A stretch of 64,000 bases of DNA, taken from the NCBI GenBank assembly GCA_028023455.1, contig JAQFVV010012986.1:136501-200500 (forward strand), given 5' to 3'. The position numbers and the translations under genes are program-made. This stretch comes from Epiperipatus broadwayi (Eukaryota > Onychophora > Udeonychophora > Euonychophora > Peripatidae). Position 1 is the stretch's first letter. Every line of letters begins with the position of its first letter. The notes beneath the pieces were generated by a model. It was not told the DNA's origin. It ran no database searches and worked only from the letters and a program-made list of their open reading frames with translations. Below, piece by piece: positions 1-10,443 of this stretch.

Positions 1-76
1 AGGCATGATTAATTATTTTTAACATATTTGTTATATTGCCTTTATTCATTGTGGATGTGAACTTATGATATATGTA

Positions 77-197
77 CAGATATATTGTCTTGCTAATCTC
101 TATGGGCTTTATGGTGGAGGCCATTCCCATTTATCGGCAACCTGTGTAATGGTAGCCACAGTCACACCCAGAGGCCATATTGTTCAGGTATGAGTAC
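77..197 (+). other. weak candidate exon upstream of the transporter exon
   Basis: An open frame of about 36 codons runs from an AG at 75-76 to a GT at 198 (gtatgag, a fair splice donor). It includes the peptide GGGHSHLSATC. This distantly resembles the AMT segment that lies just before the exon at 5356, a GG-H-x-S-x-L-x-T stretch followed by an NG motif. A one- or two-base frame slip would be needed to read NGS after it, and the last dozen residues do not fit. There is no clear polypyrimidine tract before 77. It may be chance or a broken exon. Confidence 0.15.
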
Positions 198-1239
198 TAA
201 GTATGTTACTGGGGTAAGAACCCATGACTGTTAAGTAGTCTATCCGAGTTCTGAACTTAGAATGTTCATATTAATTAATTTATTAGCAAACACCTCGGTT
301 TAAAGATACAGGACATTTTATATGTAGAAATAACTGCACATCCACACTGCCATCTTTTGGTAAAGTTTGTAATGTTTCTATAGGGAACCATAGGTAAAGC
401 TAATTTAGCTCATTCTTCCTTAGTGTAATTTTTATATTCATGATTTATCCGAAACCATGAGAATCTCTGGTTTGATGGATTCTGATTTGCATCATTTTTG
501 AGCTTTATTTATTTAGCTTAACATAAACAGCTAGAATATTAATGTTGTAGTAACTAATATATGTCTCTGGCTAGCATTGTTACTTTATCAGTTGGCAAAC
601 CATGATATAGAAATAAATATTATTTGATATTTTAAATTATCATAGGCATAAATTATTCACTGTGTATGGTAGTTATTTAGTACACTTAGATGAGATCATA
701 CACTATATTACTTTCTATTAATCTCATTTCAGTGTATAATGCTTGAATGCATTAAATTAGTTGTGTTTTGAATTTCAATTAAGTGTAACCTATTTTGTTT
801 TACTTTCATTTTTATTAATTATAATAAACTTATTAAATTTACCTCATCTTCATTATCATTTTTACCATATTCCAATCTCAATTAAACTATTGATTAAATA
901 TGTTTGCTACGTATTATAATTAAGATAGTGGAATAGCCTTGGATTTAGCTTATTAGTAGTTTATTAGCCCCATTTGTATTGCATGTGAGATCGGATTCTG
1001 AATCTCATATTTCTCCCTGTTCGGAAATGGCTCGCTTATTAAAATAAGTGTATAATCTCATAAATGCCATTCATAGGGTGTTAAGTCATGAAGAACTGGT
1101 AGATAGGTTGAAGCTTGGTTGGACCCGGGATCTCCATATCCCGTTTCCATCAGGTTTAGGGTATTTTACCTGGACGCTAGGTTTTTTTATGTGAATGTAC
1201 AAATCTGGCCTTACAATAATAATGTATTAATTTATATAA

Positions 1240-1700
1240 ATAGTGTGTAAAAGGTCTGCCCATCCCTCGCATATGTATATATAAATGGATTATTCTTCTG
1301 TACATGAGGGATCAGAATGACTAATATGTCAACATGGGTAGGATGACAACCTTGGCACTATCAAAGGCTTTGAACGTTCCATCATCAGATTTTCAATGAA
1401 ATAGAAGGCTAAAAAGTTGTGAATTGGAATAGTTTGAAGCCTGTCCATTAAAGTATAAATATTAGCTATCTTAATGTAAAGCTGAGTACTGATTATATGT
1501 GTGTGAGGATAGTAATCTAGACCAACTGATGATTGCTGTTTTAGCATGAAATACGTATATTGGTGATTATTTATCTTTTCAACATGTGTGTGATCAGGTG
1601 GGTCAGCAATATGAGATGGCACTGAGAGTGATGGGTCGTGTGAAAGTCTGAGTTCGAACCCCGCATATATTACATATATAAATGCAGGTTTAAGCCTGTA
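1240..1700 (+). repeat. family S tandem repeat, locus 1 (end of one unit plus part of the next)
   Basis: The segment 1250-1330 matches the end of the unit found at 30745-30830, and 1335-1690 matches the start of that unit, so the same tandem junction is present at both places 29 kb apart. Shared blocks include the text around 'ccatcatcagattttcaat' and 'gcatgaaatacgtatattgg'. Near 1615-1668 there is a tRNA-like pair of Pol III boxes. The B-box (gagttcgaacccc, 1652-1664) is almost canonical here but eroded in the other copies, so this locus may keep the older sequence. Similarity was judged by eye. Confidence 0.7.
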
Positions 1701-2754
1701 CAATGTATTAATAATAATTTTAAAAAATTTACTAATAATTTACATATATATTTAATTTTATATATAGTGTAGAAACAAAAAAAATGAAGTGAGAAATTTA
1801 AAAAAAAAATTAATATTAAATAATTGACATGAAACATTTTTATAAAGTTCATAAACTGCTTTTGTATATCAGAGATATAAATCATTTTCTGGATCTACTC
1901 ATGATCGGTATTTTATTTTAATAGCAAATTAATTTAGAGGAAGTCAGTTTCACATATATTGATGTAAACAGAATCAAAATGTTTATTTCCTTTTTCTTCA
2001 GCTTAGAATTATCATTCCCAACTGATAGTCAAAATTTGTAATAAAATAATGAATTAAATTGAGTGTGCAATGTTTCCTTGTGTGAAAGATCAATTAATCT
2101 TTTTTTTTCATTAAAAAAGATATTAGAATTTTGTCAGCTGTATATTTATCAGCATACAAGAAGATAATCAAAATGTAAAATTAATAACCAGCATGGTAAA
2201 AAAAAAAATGCACTGAATGAACTTAATAAAGAATTTTAAAATATAAGTAGAATTCAGTATACTTTTATCAAGTTTTTAATCACACTAAAAATACCGCTCT
2301 ATTGCATTTGGATCTGTTTATTTAATGTGGATATGATGGAAATTAAATGATGGGAAAAACAAGATGAACCCAGGATTTCTACTGCTGGACTGATTTTAAA
2401 ATGAGATACATTATTATATTTATATTTTACTTTTAATGGAAAAATAGCATTTTTTAATTGTTCAGTATTTTCTTGAGAATTCCATGACCTTTAAAAGTTA
2501 TTCTGCAATAAGTAGAAAAGTTGCAAACCATAGGTTGTGTATCACTAACTAAAATTTTCTCATAATAGTGTTTATTGTAATAAATTGTTTTTCTCTTCAC
2601 TAGTAAAATTATAATTATAAGTATGCAACTTTTTTTTTTCGCATTAAATAGTGAAGCTATAATTTTACTCTAATTTATAATAGCTTTGCTAAGCGCTTTT
2701 GAGATTTCATGTTTGAATTCATACTCATAGCTTTGTAACTAACGATTGTTATGA

Positions 2755-3415
2755 TTATGCAAATGCATTTGAATTTTTAATTAGTCCATTGTTTAGAGAG
2801 AGCAAAACATGCCTCTCTTCTATTAATGGCTTAATGTCATTTGCTATATAAAAAGCTTCTTTAACTTTTCTTTTGGTTTCATTTTTTTCTGTACAAATTA
2901 TTTGGGCAGAACTAGGTTCAAATACATGGCCTGTAGCTGCTTGGTGGTCCCAGAATACTGATGATCCTTCATTTTTATTTTTGACCCTATTGTAGGCATA
3001 CCTATGTTGATAAATTCTCGTGTTCAGGTTAGCCCGAGTCTCACCATAATATGATGCCTGGCAGCCTAATTGAGGGCATGCCATTTTATAGACCACATGA
3101 GGGGTTTGATTTCTGTTCTATCTTTAGCGTTATTTATCAGCCGGTTAGTATTGGGAGGTGTTCTGAAACTAAATTTAAAATTGTTAGCCAATGTTTTTGC
3201 AATATTTGGTGTTACATTAGGTACAAAAGGAATTGTTAAGTATTTCATATTGTTTATTGTACTACAATTATCCATTCACTCTTGGGCAATATATAGTTAT
3301 TCCATTTTATTAGATAGACAATAATAGTTTTGAGGTTTATATAAATTTGTATGTTGAGGATTAATGCGGCATGACTTTGTAAGTATATATAAATCTTCAT
3401 AGTTTAAAGAATTGA
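2755..3415 (-). pseudogene. Penelope-like element (PLE1): linker and GIY-YIG endonuclease, truncated
   Basis: Reading the minus strand, two overlapping frames give first a linker (YLTIPFVPNVTPNIAKTL, about 3270-3150) and then, after a frameshift near 3070-3090, a 113-residue GIY-YIG nuclease domain. Visible in the latter are VYKMAC with paired cysteines, SYYGET (the YIG-equivalent), an R in TRIYQHR and a late glutamate in KEAFYI. This order, linker then endonuclease at the C-terminus, is typical of endonuclease-bearing Penelope-like retroelements, which prime reverse transcription at a nick. The reverse-transcriptase part is missing, so this is a truncated copy. It lies in antisense relative to the host transporter. 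Confidence 0.82.
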
Positions 3416-4464
3416 ACAAACTAAGCAACATCCGTTGTACTGTTATTTAATAATAAAAATTCAAATGTAAATTGGAATCCTGACATTTATTTTTAAAATT
3501 CAAACATTTGAAACACATCACCTCTTCTCATTATCAGCTTTCATATTTTCATATGCTTAAATAGCAAAATTACTTATTTATTAAATGATTTTATTTGATA
3601 CTTCTCCAAAAAATGTCCAGAAAAAAAAATCTGTAAAATCAAATGTGTGTCACCTGATTGATATTAATGCTAATATATATAAAGATTAGTTCAATTATGA
3701 TAGTATGATCATAAAACAGACCTTCTACTTATAAGAAATCATTTAAAAACTATTATTGCAAGTATTAATTGTAAATGAAAAAATATAATTTAATGATATT
3801 ATATTTAATAATAATACATTTCCATTGATCCACTGATTAACAGCTATGATATTAATGTTCACAGTGATACTATGAGAATCTACACAATATCTCCATTTTT
3901 TTTTATTCATTGGCTTGTTTATTTATTGTGCAAAAAAATAATTAAACCTTTATTTTTTTTAATTAAATATATAACATCAGACTTTAGTTCAAAGTAGGGT
4001 TGTAGATTTAAAAGTTAATAATCTCTGGATCGAAGCTCAAAAATATTACTTCATTGCTCAAACCTCATGACTTTTTATGATTACTTATTTTAAATAATAA
4101 TATATTACTAACATGACTTGAGTCAGGAGTAGAATTGCAGATTTTGGAGGTCAAAGTTTATGGATTGCAACTCAGCTCTATCACATCTAGTCCTCACATT
4201 TTTTGTCAACTCCTGAATAGTAATTCAATTATTTTATCTAATAAATAAATATATATATATTGTTTTATTACAATAGTTTGATCATTTTTATGAGTGTATA
4301 AAAAAAATATTGTTTTTAAAACGTGAGAAAATCTGTCCAAAAAAAAAAAATCTCAAAAACTTATAATTGCTGAAGTTATTTTCCAATAAATTGAATAATA
4401 CCAATTTTAAGACATCGACTATTTCATGTTTTTAAATTGGAAGCATTAAAAAAGGAGATAAAGC

Positions 4465-4594
4465 AATTAAGTTTTTTTTTTAAGTGTCATAGCATCGGCC
4501 GGGACACGAACCTGCAACCCGGGCAACTGCCTGCAAGTGCAAGGCAGTCACGCTGACCTCTCGACCACCAATGCAAGACAAATAATTAAGTTTT
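4465..4594 (-). mobile_element. tRNA-derived SINE or retrotransposed tRNA with A-tail and target duplications
   Basis: On the minus strand 4574-4492 folds as a tRNA-like body. The acceptor arms GCATTGG and CCGATGC pair fully (one G-T). An exact A-box match (TGGTCGAGAGG) and a near B-box (GGTTCGTGTCC) are present. The anticodon arm has an irregular, enlarged loop and the T-arm region is expanded, so this is tRNA-like rather than a working tRNA. The body is followed by a short trailer and a run of A (T-run at 4471-4480 on +). The 11-bp word AATTAAGTTTT flanks it at 4465-4475 and 4584-4594. These are the marks of LINE-mobilised retroposition. Confidence 0.8.
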
Positions 4595-4676
4595 AAAAGA
4601 TTTATTTTTAACAATTATAATAATCAATAAAGCAAGTCATATATAATGTGACATTGCTTTTAAAAGCTTGTATTTA

Positions 4677-4970
4677 CAAATATGTAATATAGAGAGCCGA
4701 TAGCTCAAACAAACTCTTATTTAATAAGTGCAGTAAGAAAAAATATTTAAAATCTCTATCTAGAATATTCTTATCCCCAGACCAATTGGTTTTGAGCTTA
4801 TGAATCTAGTGCCTGAATGTTCTAGCTTCTCAATAAGGTGATCCATAAGCTTGAAAACAATTGGTCTGGGGATAAGAATATTCTAGATAGAGATTTTAAA
4901 TATTTTATCTTAGTGCACTTATTAAATAAGAACTTGTTTGAGCTATTGGTATGCTGTCTATATTACATAT
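4677..4970. repeat. large foldback (inverted repeat), arms about 125 bp, loop about 40 bp
   Basis: The left arm (4677-4802) and right arm (4843-4970) are reverse complements over about 125 bp with few mismatches, including matched blocks such as ccaattggttt/aaaacaattgg and gaatattcttatcc/ggataagaatattc. The arms surround a unique 40-base loop. No coding is present. A 16-bp direct repeat (tatttttaacaattat) sits at 4603-4618 and just after the right arm at 4968-4983. It might be a target duplication of a larger insertion, although it is not symmetric about the foldback. Most likely a foldback or MITE-type DNA element. Confidence 0.8.
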
Positions 4971-5355
4971 TTTTAACAATTATTTTTTGAAGAGATTTAA
5001 TAGCAGTGAAGTGAATGTGGAATCATTTTAAAATGTTCATATTTTAGCTAGTAGACAAACTACCACTGAATATATGCATGTTACCTCAATTATTCATCAT
5101 GGTTATTATATCACTATCATTATTCTACAGCTATTTAGATTTTAAATTAACATAATGCTTGCAAAAGAATACAAATATTTAATCAATGTTAAATTATTTT
5201 ATGGTGAAACTTTTATAAGCATTCTGGCCTTAGGATTTGTAAACGAAAATACAATTTTTATTAGGATTTTTTTTTTTTTTTTGCTTTTTAATACACTTTT
5301 GAATCTTCTTATTTGTTCCACCCATTTAACAATAGATTATTTTTATTTCATTTAG

Positions 5356-5491
5356 GTTGCAATGTGTGCAGGTTGTAATAATTAACATGCTCAGGCTGTC
5401 TGTGTTGGTACAATTTCTGGATATTTTTACTTGTTCTGGCACTGCGTGCTGTTAAAAGGAAAAATCAATGATCCTGTTGATGCCTTTCTAG
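5356..5491 (+). CDS. ammonium transporter (AMT/MEP family) exon, with an in-frame TAA
   Basis: The exon is bounded by a pyrimidine-rich tract ending tttag and by a donor G|gtaggt. It encodes VAMCAGCNN, a stop (TAA at 5383-5385), then HAQAVCVGTISGYFYLFWH and KINDPVDAFL. AMT/MEP channels move ammonium across the plasma membrane; this part covers the conserved AGCN motif, one membrane helix and the D-P-x-D-A motif. The exon ends in phase 1, and the leftover G joins TT of the exon at 43808 to give Val before HFG. The TAA stands where the family has a residue such as Val or Met before H or Y. A different acceptor (ctcag at 5390-5394) would skip the stop but lose the AGCN motif. Probably a decaying gene copy or a sequence error. 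Confidence 0.78.
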
Positions 5492-5864
5492 GTAGGTGAC
5501 ATCACCAACTTTAGGGGAATTTAGAATCTTAGAAGTACTAATATACATTTTATTATTATTGTCATTTAGTATTTGTTTGAATATTTACTAAAAATGATCT
5601 AATATAAATTTGATTATAAAGTATTATTTAATTAATTAAATTTATTGTAATTTGTTTTTATGCTGTTTTATTCTGATGCTGTTAAAATTTCAGAGCCAAT
5701 GTGCTCTGATTTATTTTAATATCCATGGTCAGATTTTTAGTCATCTTAATGATAGTGTTGTTTCTGAAGTTATTGCTACTATTGTTAGTTTAACAAATAT
5801 ATTTTTTACTGATTATATATTATAACGATCTGGAGAATAGCACTTAACGTAATCTGCACTACAG

Positions 5865-5876
5865 GGCGCCATCTAG
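5865..5876 (-). promoter_or_regulatory. CTCF-like motif in repeat copy A
   Basis: The minus strand reads CTAGATGGCGCC, which agrees at all 12 positions with the core S-Y-A-G-R-K-G-G-C-R-S-Y of the animal CTCF consensus. The three bases before it (TGC) do not match the usual CCA. It lies about 45 bp inside the left end of the repeat. CTCF is an architectural zinc-finger protein present in most bilaterians. That it binds here is inference. Confidence 0.3.
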
Positions 5877-7847
5877 GCATTTGAACCTAGAAAAATTTAT
5901 AAAATAGGCAGATACGTAAGTCAGAAAAAGAAAAAAAAATTTTTTTTTTTTAAATTTTGATTCCGGTCATTAGTCCAAGTCACTAGCTCAAGGAGTAGCA
6001 GAGATTAAATAATATAACATAAATTCTTATCTAAGAATATATAGAAAGGAATAAAATAAGCCACTGCCAGTAATTAACATACAAAAATTTATTTACGCGG
6101 ACATATATATATAACATATAACGTTTTTATTTTAATATGTTTACTTTAACATTTAACTTTATTTTTAACTTTTATTTTAGATTTTTAATTTACATTTTAA
6201 ATTTTATACTATTATTAGTTCGCACAAATGGATTTAAAAAAAGTTTGTTTTAAAACATGTTGAGTATAGATCGGTTATATAGATTTCACAGTTAAAGACA
6301 TTTCAAAATAAACATAAACGATCAAAATATAAAGTCATTGATACCGTCAATTGCAGAGGGAAATTTATAAGTAACCCATTAGCATTCACATATAAGATGC
6401 TTGCATTGACACCAATAACTTAAAAGACATCCGAATAAATACATTTTAGATACTCACCGTAAGGTATCATTATTTATCGAATGTCTATATATTTTGATCA
6501 ATATAAATACCCAAAACATAATTAACCGATAACCAATCCATGCAAGTATCTATAAACAAGTTAAATTTAATGCATTTTTATTTAGTGTCGAGTATGAATA
6601 GGCTACATAGATTTGCATTTAAAAGAAAATTTTCTATTCTTATTTAACCTTAGGCCCAAAAGTTCGCAGTCAAACTAACACCAATTCATCTGATATATCG
6701 ATGTATTCAATGTAATACGAAATACGGCAGCACAAAAAGTTAAGAGAAGAAATTGCCTCTCATCAGATAGGAATACATACATCTATCTGACAAGAAGAGC
6801 AATAAAAAAACTCCATAGAAAGGAACTGCGGTCTCCGACTTATAATTCTTTCCATAGGCAAATGGGTGAGTGTGGCGTATACAAACGATTCTGCCCGTAG
6901 CAAATCTTGCATTACATCTACTAACTACACCAATATATCCAATCCATTGACCCAATTTAACTATGAAACAAATAACCTAAGATTACCCTCCCCTAATATA
7001 ACTTTACAAATCTATACAGCCATTCATGCCCGACTTAAGTTTAACATTGATATATTTTAATTTATCGGAAAATAGAAATCATAATAAACTTAAAGAACAA
7101 AAAAAAACTAAATGGAAATGATTTTACAAAAGAAATACATTAAATAAAATTATAACTAATTAATAAATAACGTTGGTCAGATAGGATTCTATTTCTTAAT
7201 AAATTAAAGACTGAGAAAGTTTATATTTTAAAGTTCTTAGTGTTTCAAAATGTTTTTAAAGTTCTTACGATTTTTTTTTTCAACGTTCCTCTTTATTCAT
7301 TGCATGCCATTTGGAATCCACATTAAATCCCCTGATGATCCTGTTGTCCTCAGTATAAGAAAAGCGATGTTTCATTTTTCCATTTTTATAACAACTGAAG
7401 GAATTGAAAGTGCGTCTTTCAATCCCTTCACCTCCAACTCTCCGACTTAACTCATCTCAGTCCTCTCTTAATAATCCATAATAATTTCCAACTTTTCCTT
7501 TTATATTAATCTTAAGGATTGACTCAACATTACATCATCGATGATGGTGGTCTTTTCGCTGAGGTCCGATTCCATAGGGATTTCTTTTTATTTGCTATAA
7601 GTTTTTATTGTTTTCCTATCTGACTGTTGTTTATACATTTAAATGCCCAAGGGCTTGTTCACTTGGACTAATTAAAATAATCATTTCCATCACATTAATT
7701 AACCTGTTTTCCAAATCCAAAGATATATTTAAAGATAAATTTAAAGATATAATTTTATCTCCAAATCTTTTTAAAATTTACTTTTAAAATACTTTTTCTT
7801 TAATAAAGTTTTATTTTAATAATTTTTCTCATCTGTGCGATTTATAT

Positions 7848-9606
7848 GTTGTGATGATCACACATACTGCGGTCACACATATAAATATTAAACATTCAAA
7901 GAATATTAAATATTATGTTTGGAAGAGGAAAAATAAAAAAATAAAAATGAGCTTGGAATAATTTACAGAACAAAGAAATGTTTCAACTAATTAAAAAAAG
8001 AGAGGGAATTAGAATCAAAAGATTCTTATCTTTTACCCTCCAAAGTTCGGGTTTTGGTGAAATTAAAATATAAAATTAGAGATATTGGAAATGTATGTTA
8101 AAAAATAAAGCGATAAAGAAATATAAATAAAATGCAAGTTAAAATCCGATTTTGAAAGAAAGTAAAGTTTAAAAAGGAAAAAAACCTTAAATAGCACGCA
8201 AAACAGAGAAAGTTAGACATGATCAAAAGATAAGGATCTGGGTTTTAAAGTACACATTTGACGATAAACGAAATGCATGTATGGAGTGTATTTGAAGCAG
8301 GATATAGACAGAAATAATAAATGCTTGTCCAAATTTAAAAAAAAAAAAAAAAGAAAAACATGTATTAAAATCTGTTTAATTAAAATCAAGAATATTGAAA
8401 TAAATAAAGGTACATAGTGCTACGAGAGTGGGTAAAGCCAATTTACATATGGCCAAAGGCATAGTAAGAAAGAAGGTGTGAATAAAAGTGAAACAAAGGA
8501 TCGGAAGGACAAAGGCTGGTGGAATTTTTTAATTAAAAAAAAAGTTTTCAGGAGAGATTAGAGCTAGAGACTTTGTGTTGAGAGGGTGGTAAAACACAGC
8601 TCCGATAATCAACCAATATAGTTAACAAATATGACTTTTAACATCGGTGCCTCATCTAGAATGGCTGGCTAAGGCCATCGTGATCACTGGTCGATCCGGA
8701 CTTACTGTACTAATGGTTCTTGTCAGGATATAATAACTGCCATCGTAGCACCTGCCAGTGGATTCATTTAGTTGCCTTGTCCTCGATGCCTTGTCCTTGA
8801 TGCCTCGTCCTTGATGCCTTAACACTGAGAAGCTATACACAACCAAATCTAACCTACGAGCGACCGTCCCTCCTAAAGAAGTGGAGAAATCCATGTGGTG
8901 GTCGGCAGGACGTCGGATAAATTCAGAGACTAAAACCTAGGTAAAGATACATACTATTTTTTTTATATATTTCAATGTGCACATCGTTTACTTAGACAAT
9001 GGCCACATGCTTTTTGTGAATAATAAAGCCATTCTTGAATTTTTTTTTGATAAATACCCAGAATGACAATTTATAAATGTACCATCATTTATAAGAGTTT
9101 TTTTTTAATGTGTTCTTTTTCTTGTAGCACTATAGATTATAATCTGTTTTATTTAATGTTAATGTGTTTTATAGATCTTTTTATGATTTATTTATTCTAT
9201 TAAATATATTTTTTCTATTTAAATCTGTCTTGTCTCGTTCTTCGCCATGTCCAAAAAGGGATTGTCTAGTCTTAGGGTGGGAAAACTATTATTCTTTTTT
9301 TATTATTATTGAATTAACACGTGGAAATTGATGGTGCAGTGTTTGATTCCGTTAAATTTATAAATCATCCAAGTGCTGTAACTCTGTCAGATCTTACAGC
9401 AGTCGGGAGAAAGTTGATCAGGAAACATAACCTGGCGCTATATCCGTATAGCATACAGGTTCGGTCAAATACGGAGATAGACTCATCTATTTCCGTATTT
9501 CTCTCTGCTTGCGATAACGGAAAGTGGATGATTTTGAATTATAGAATTCCCCATTATGTACACATAAAAGGGAAGTTTAGCCTTCGATCATCGTGTGCAC
9601 GTTACA
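7848..9606 (+). mobile_element. 1.76-kb unclassified insert inside repeat copy A
   Basis: Alignment with copy B shows that this stretch is extra: B reads gcgatttatatatatacgag where A has gcgatttatat, then the insert, then atacgag. The insert begins gttgtgatgatcacac and ends gtgcacgttacaatat. Its ends resemble those of the long repeat itself (a TTRTRAYGATC-like left end and a CGTTACAATAT right end), so it may be a distant member of the same class. A TG...CA reading as a solo LTR with a 4-5 bp duplication is the alternative. It is richer in GC between 8640 and 9600 than its surroundings. It has a short tandem repeat of a cttgatgcc-type unit at about 8777-8820 and an AATAAA at 9022-9027. Confidence 0.6.
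9321..9605 (+). other. unrecognised open reading frame within the insert
   Basis: An open frame of about 95 codons fills the last 285 bases of the insert, reading for instance FDSVKFINHPSAVTLSDL, then VRSNTEIDSSISVFLSACD. It has no ATG at its start: it begins GTG, with a stop two codons upstream. It would run on into repeat A if translated further. I recognise no family. A 30-base near-perfect palindrome (from atacggagatag to ctatttccgtat, about 9470-9500) sits inside it. It could be an exon or domain fragment of an unknown element, or chance in a GC-richer patch. Confidence 0.25.
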
Positions 9607-10443
9607 ATATATACGAGTTTAAGGTAGAATTTATTTTCAATTTTTCTGTCTTAAAAAAAAATTTTTAAATGCGAACTTTTTATTTTAATGTTTAATAATA
9701 AAAAAAAAAATAATGTAATGTCATCTGTGCTTGTTACATATCAGTAAACTTGCATAAAAAAAATGAACAAAAAAAAAATTTTTTTTACTTAGGGTTAGTA
9801 ATTACGGTACACGATTAACAAAATTTACAAACATTCAGTTAGTAACTTTACAAAAAGACTATATACAAAAAAAAATGTTGAGCATTGCTTTCCTAAGAAC
9901 CATTTACGTTCACCTCCTCCCCACAAGAGTTCTATTTTTTAAGGCATGACAAGCAAATTTTATAAATTATTTATTTAAGAGGTTGCCTTGAGGTAAATAT
10001 GTTTTAAGGAAGATAATGGATTTATACGTGTATATTTGCAGCACAATTATAAATACCACCAACTTATTTATGACTGATTAAAATGCTTAAATAGGATTAC
10101 ACTGAAGTAAATTCCCAATGGTACTCATCGTGAGGTACCACATTTACCATCATAAACATACGTGGCTGTGTGCGCCTATACACATAAAAGCATAATATAT
10201 ATCAACAAAAAAAACATATCAATTTCAACCTTTTGGCTTTCTCTTTTTTTTTTAACAAAGTACAATTTAAAATTATTTATACTTTCTCGTGTTTAATATA
10301 TGTGCAATTTCTTTCTGGCAGTGCTTTTATAAGATTTAAAGTATACGACTTTATGTAACAGATAAAAATATTTCATTTTGAAAAAAGAACTTTACTCAGG
10401 GCCCTGGTAGTTTATTAAAGATCAGCCCAAGTTGGGTAGCCAG

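Larger units (their letters stand above)
5820..9738 (+). repeat. long non-coding repeat, copy A (split by an insert at 7848-9606)
   Basis: Copy A is 5820-7847 plus 9607-9738, about 2.16 kb without the insert. It matches copy B nearly base for base. It starts ttataacgatctgg in a TA-rich stretch and ends with a small stem (GTAA ... TTAC) followed by at-rich sequence. Inside are a tttgaacctag stem-loop with its partner ctaggca (about 5873-5890), a hairpin at about 6766-6796 built on cagatag/ctatctg, and a hairpin at 7397-7429. Two short open frames (64 and 66 codons) persist in copy B with mostly amino-acid-changing differences, so coding is unlikely. No transposase or reverse transcriptase is seen. 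Confidence 0.85.

Noticed and set aside
6866-7060. 64-codon frame in repeat A, also open in copy B at 11464-11658
   Set aside because: The two frames differ mainly by amino-acid changes, begin without context and are broken in copy C, so they reflect recent copy similarity and not a conserved protein.
7250-7450. 66-codon frame in repeat A, also in copy B at 11849-12049
   Set aside because: It spans the conserved hairpin at 7397-7429. Sequence conservation is explained by the fold and by recency; copies C, D and E do not keep the frame.
8652-8894. 80-codon minus-strand frame in the insert
   Set aside because: It is crossed by a short tandem repeat of cttgatgcc type and resembles no family. 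Kept only as part of the insert description.
9022-9027. AATAAA as a gene polyadenylation signal
   Set aside because: No coding sequence precedes it on the plus strand and the hexamer is frequent in such AT-rich DNA.
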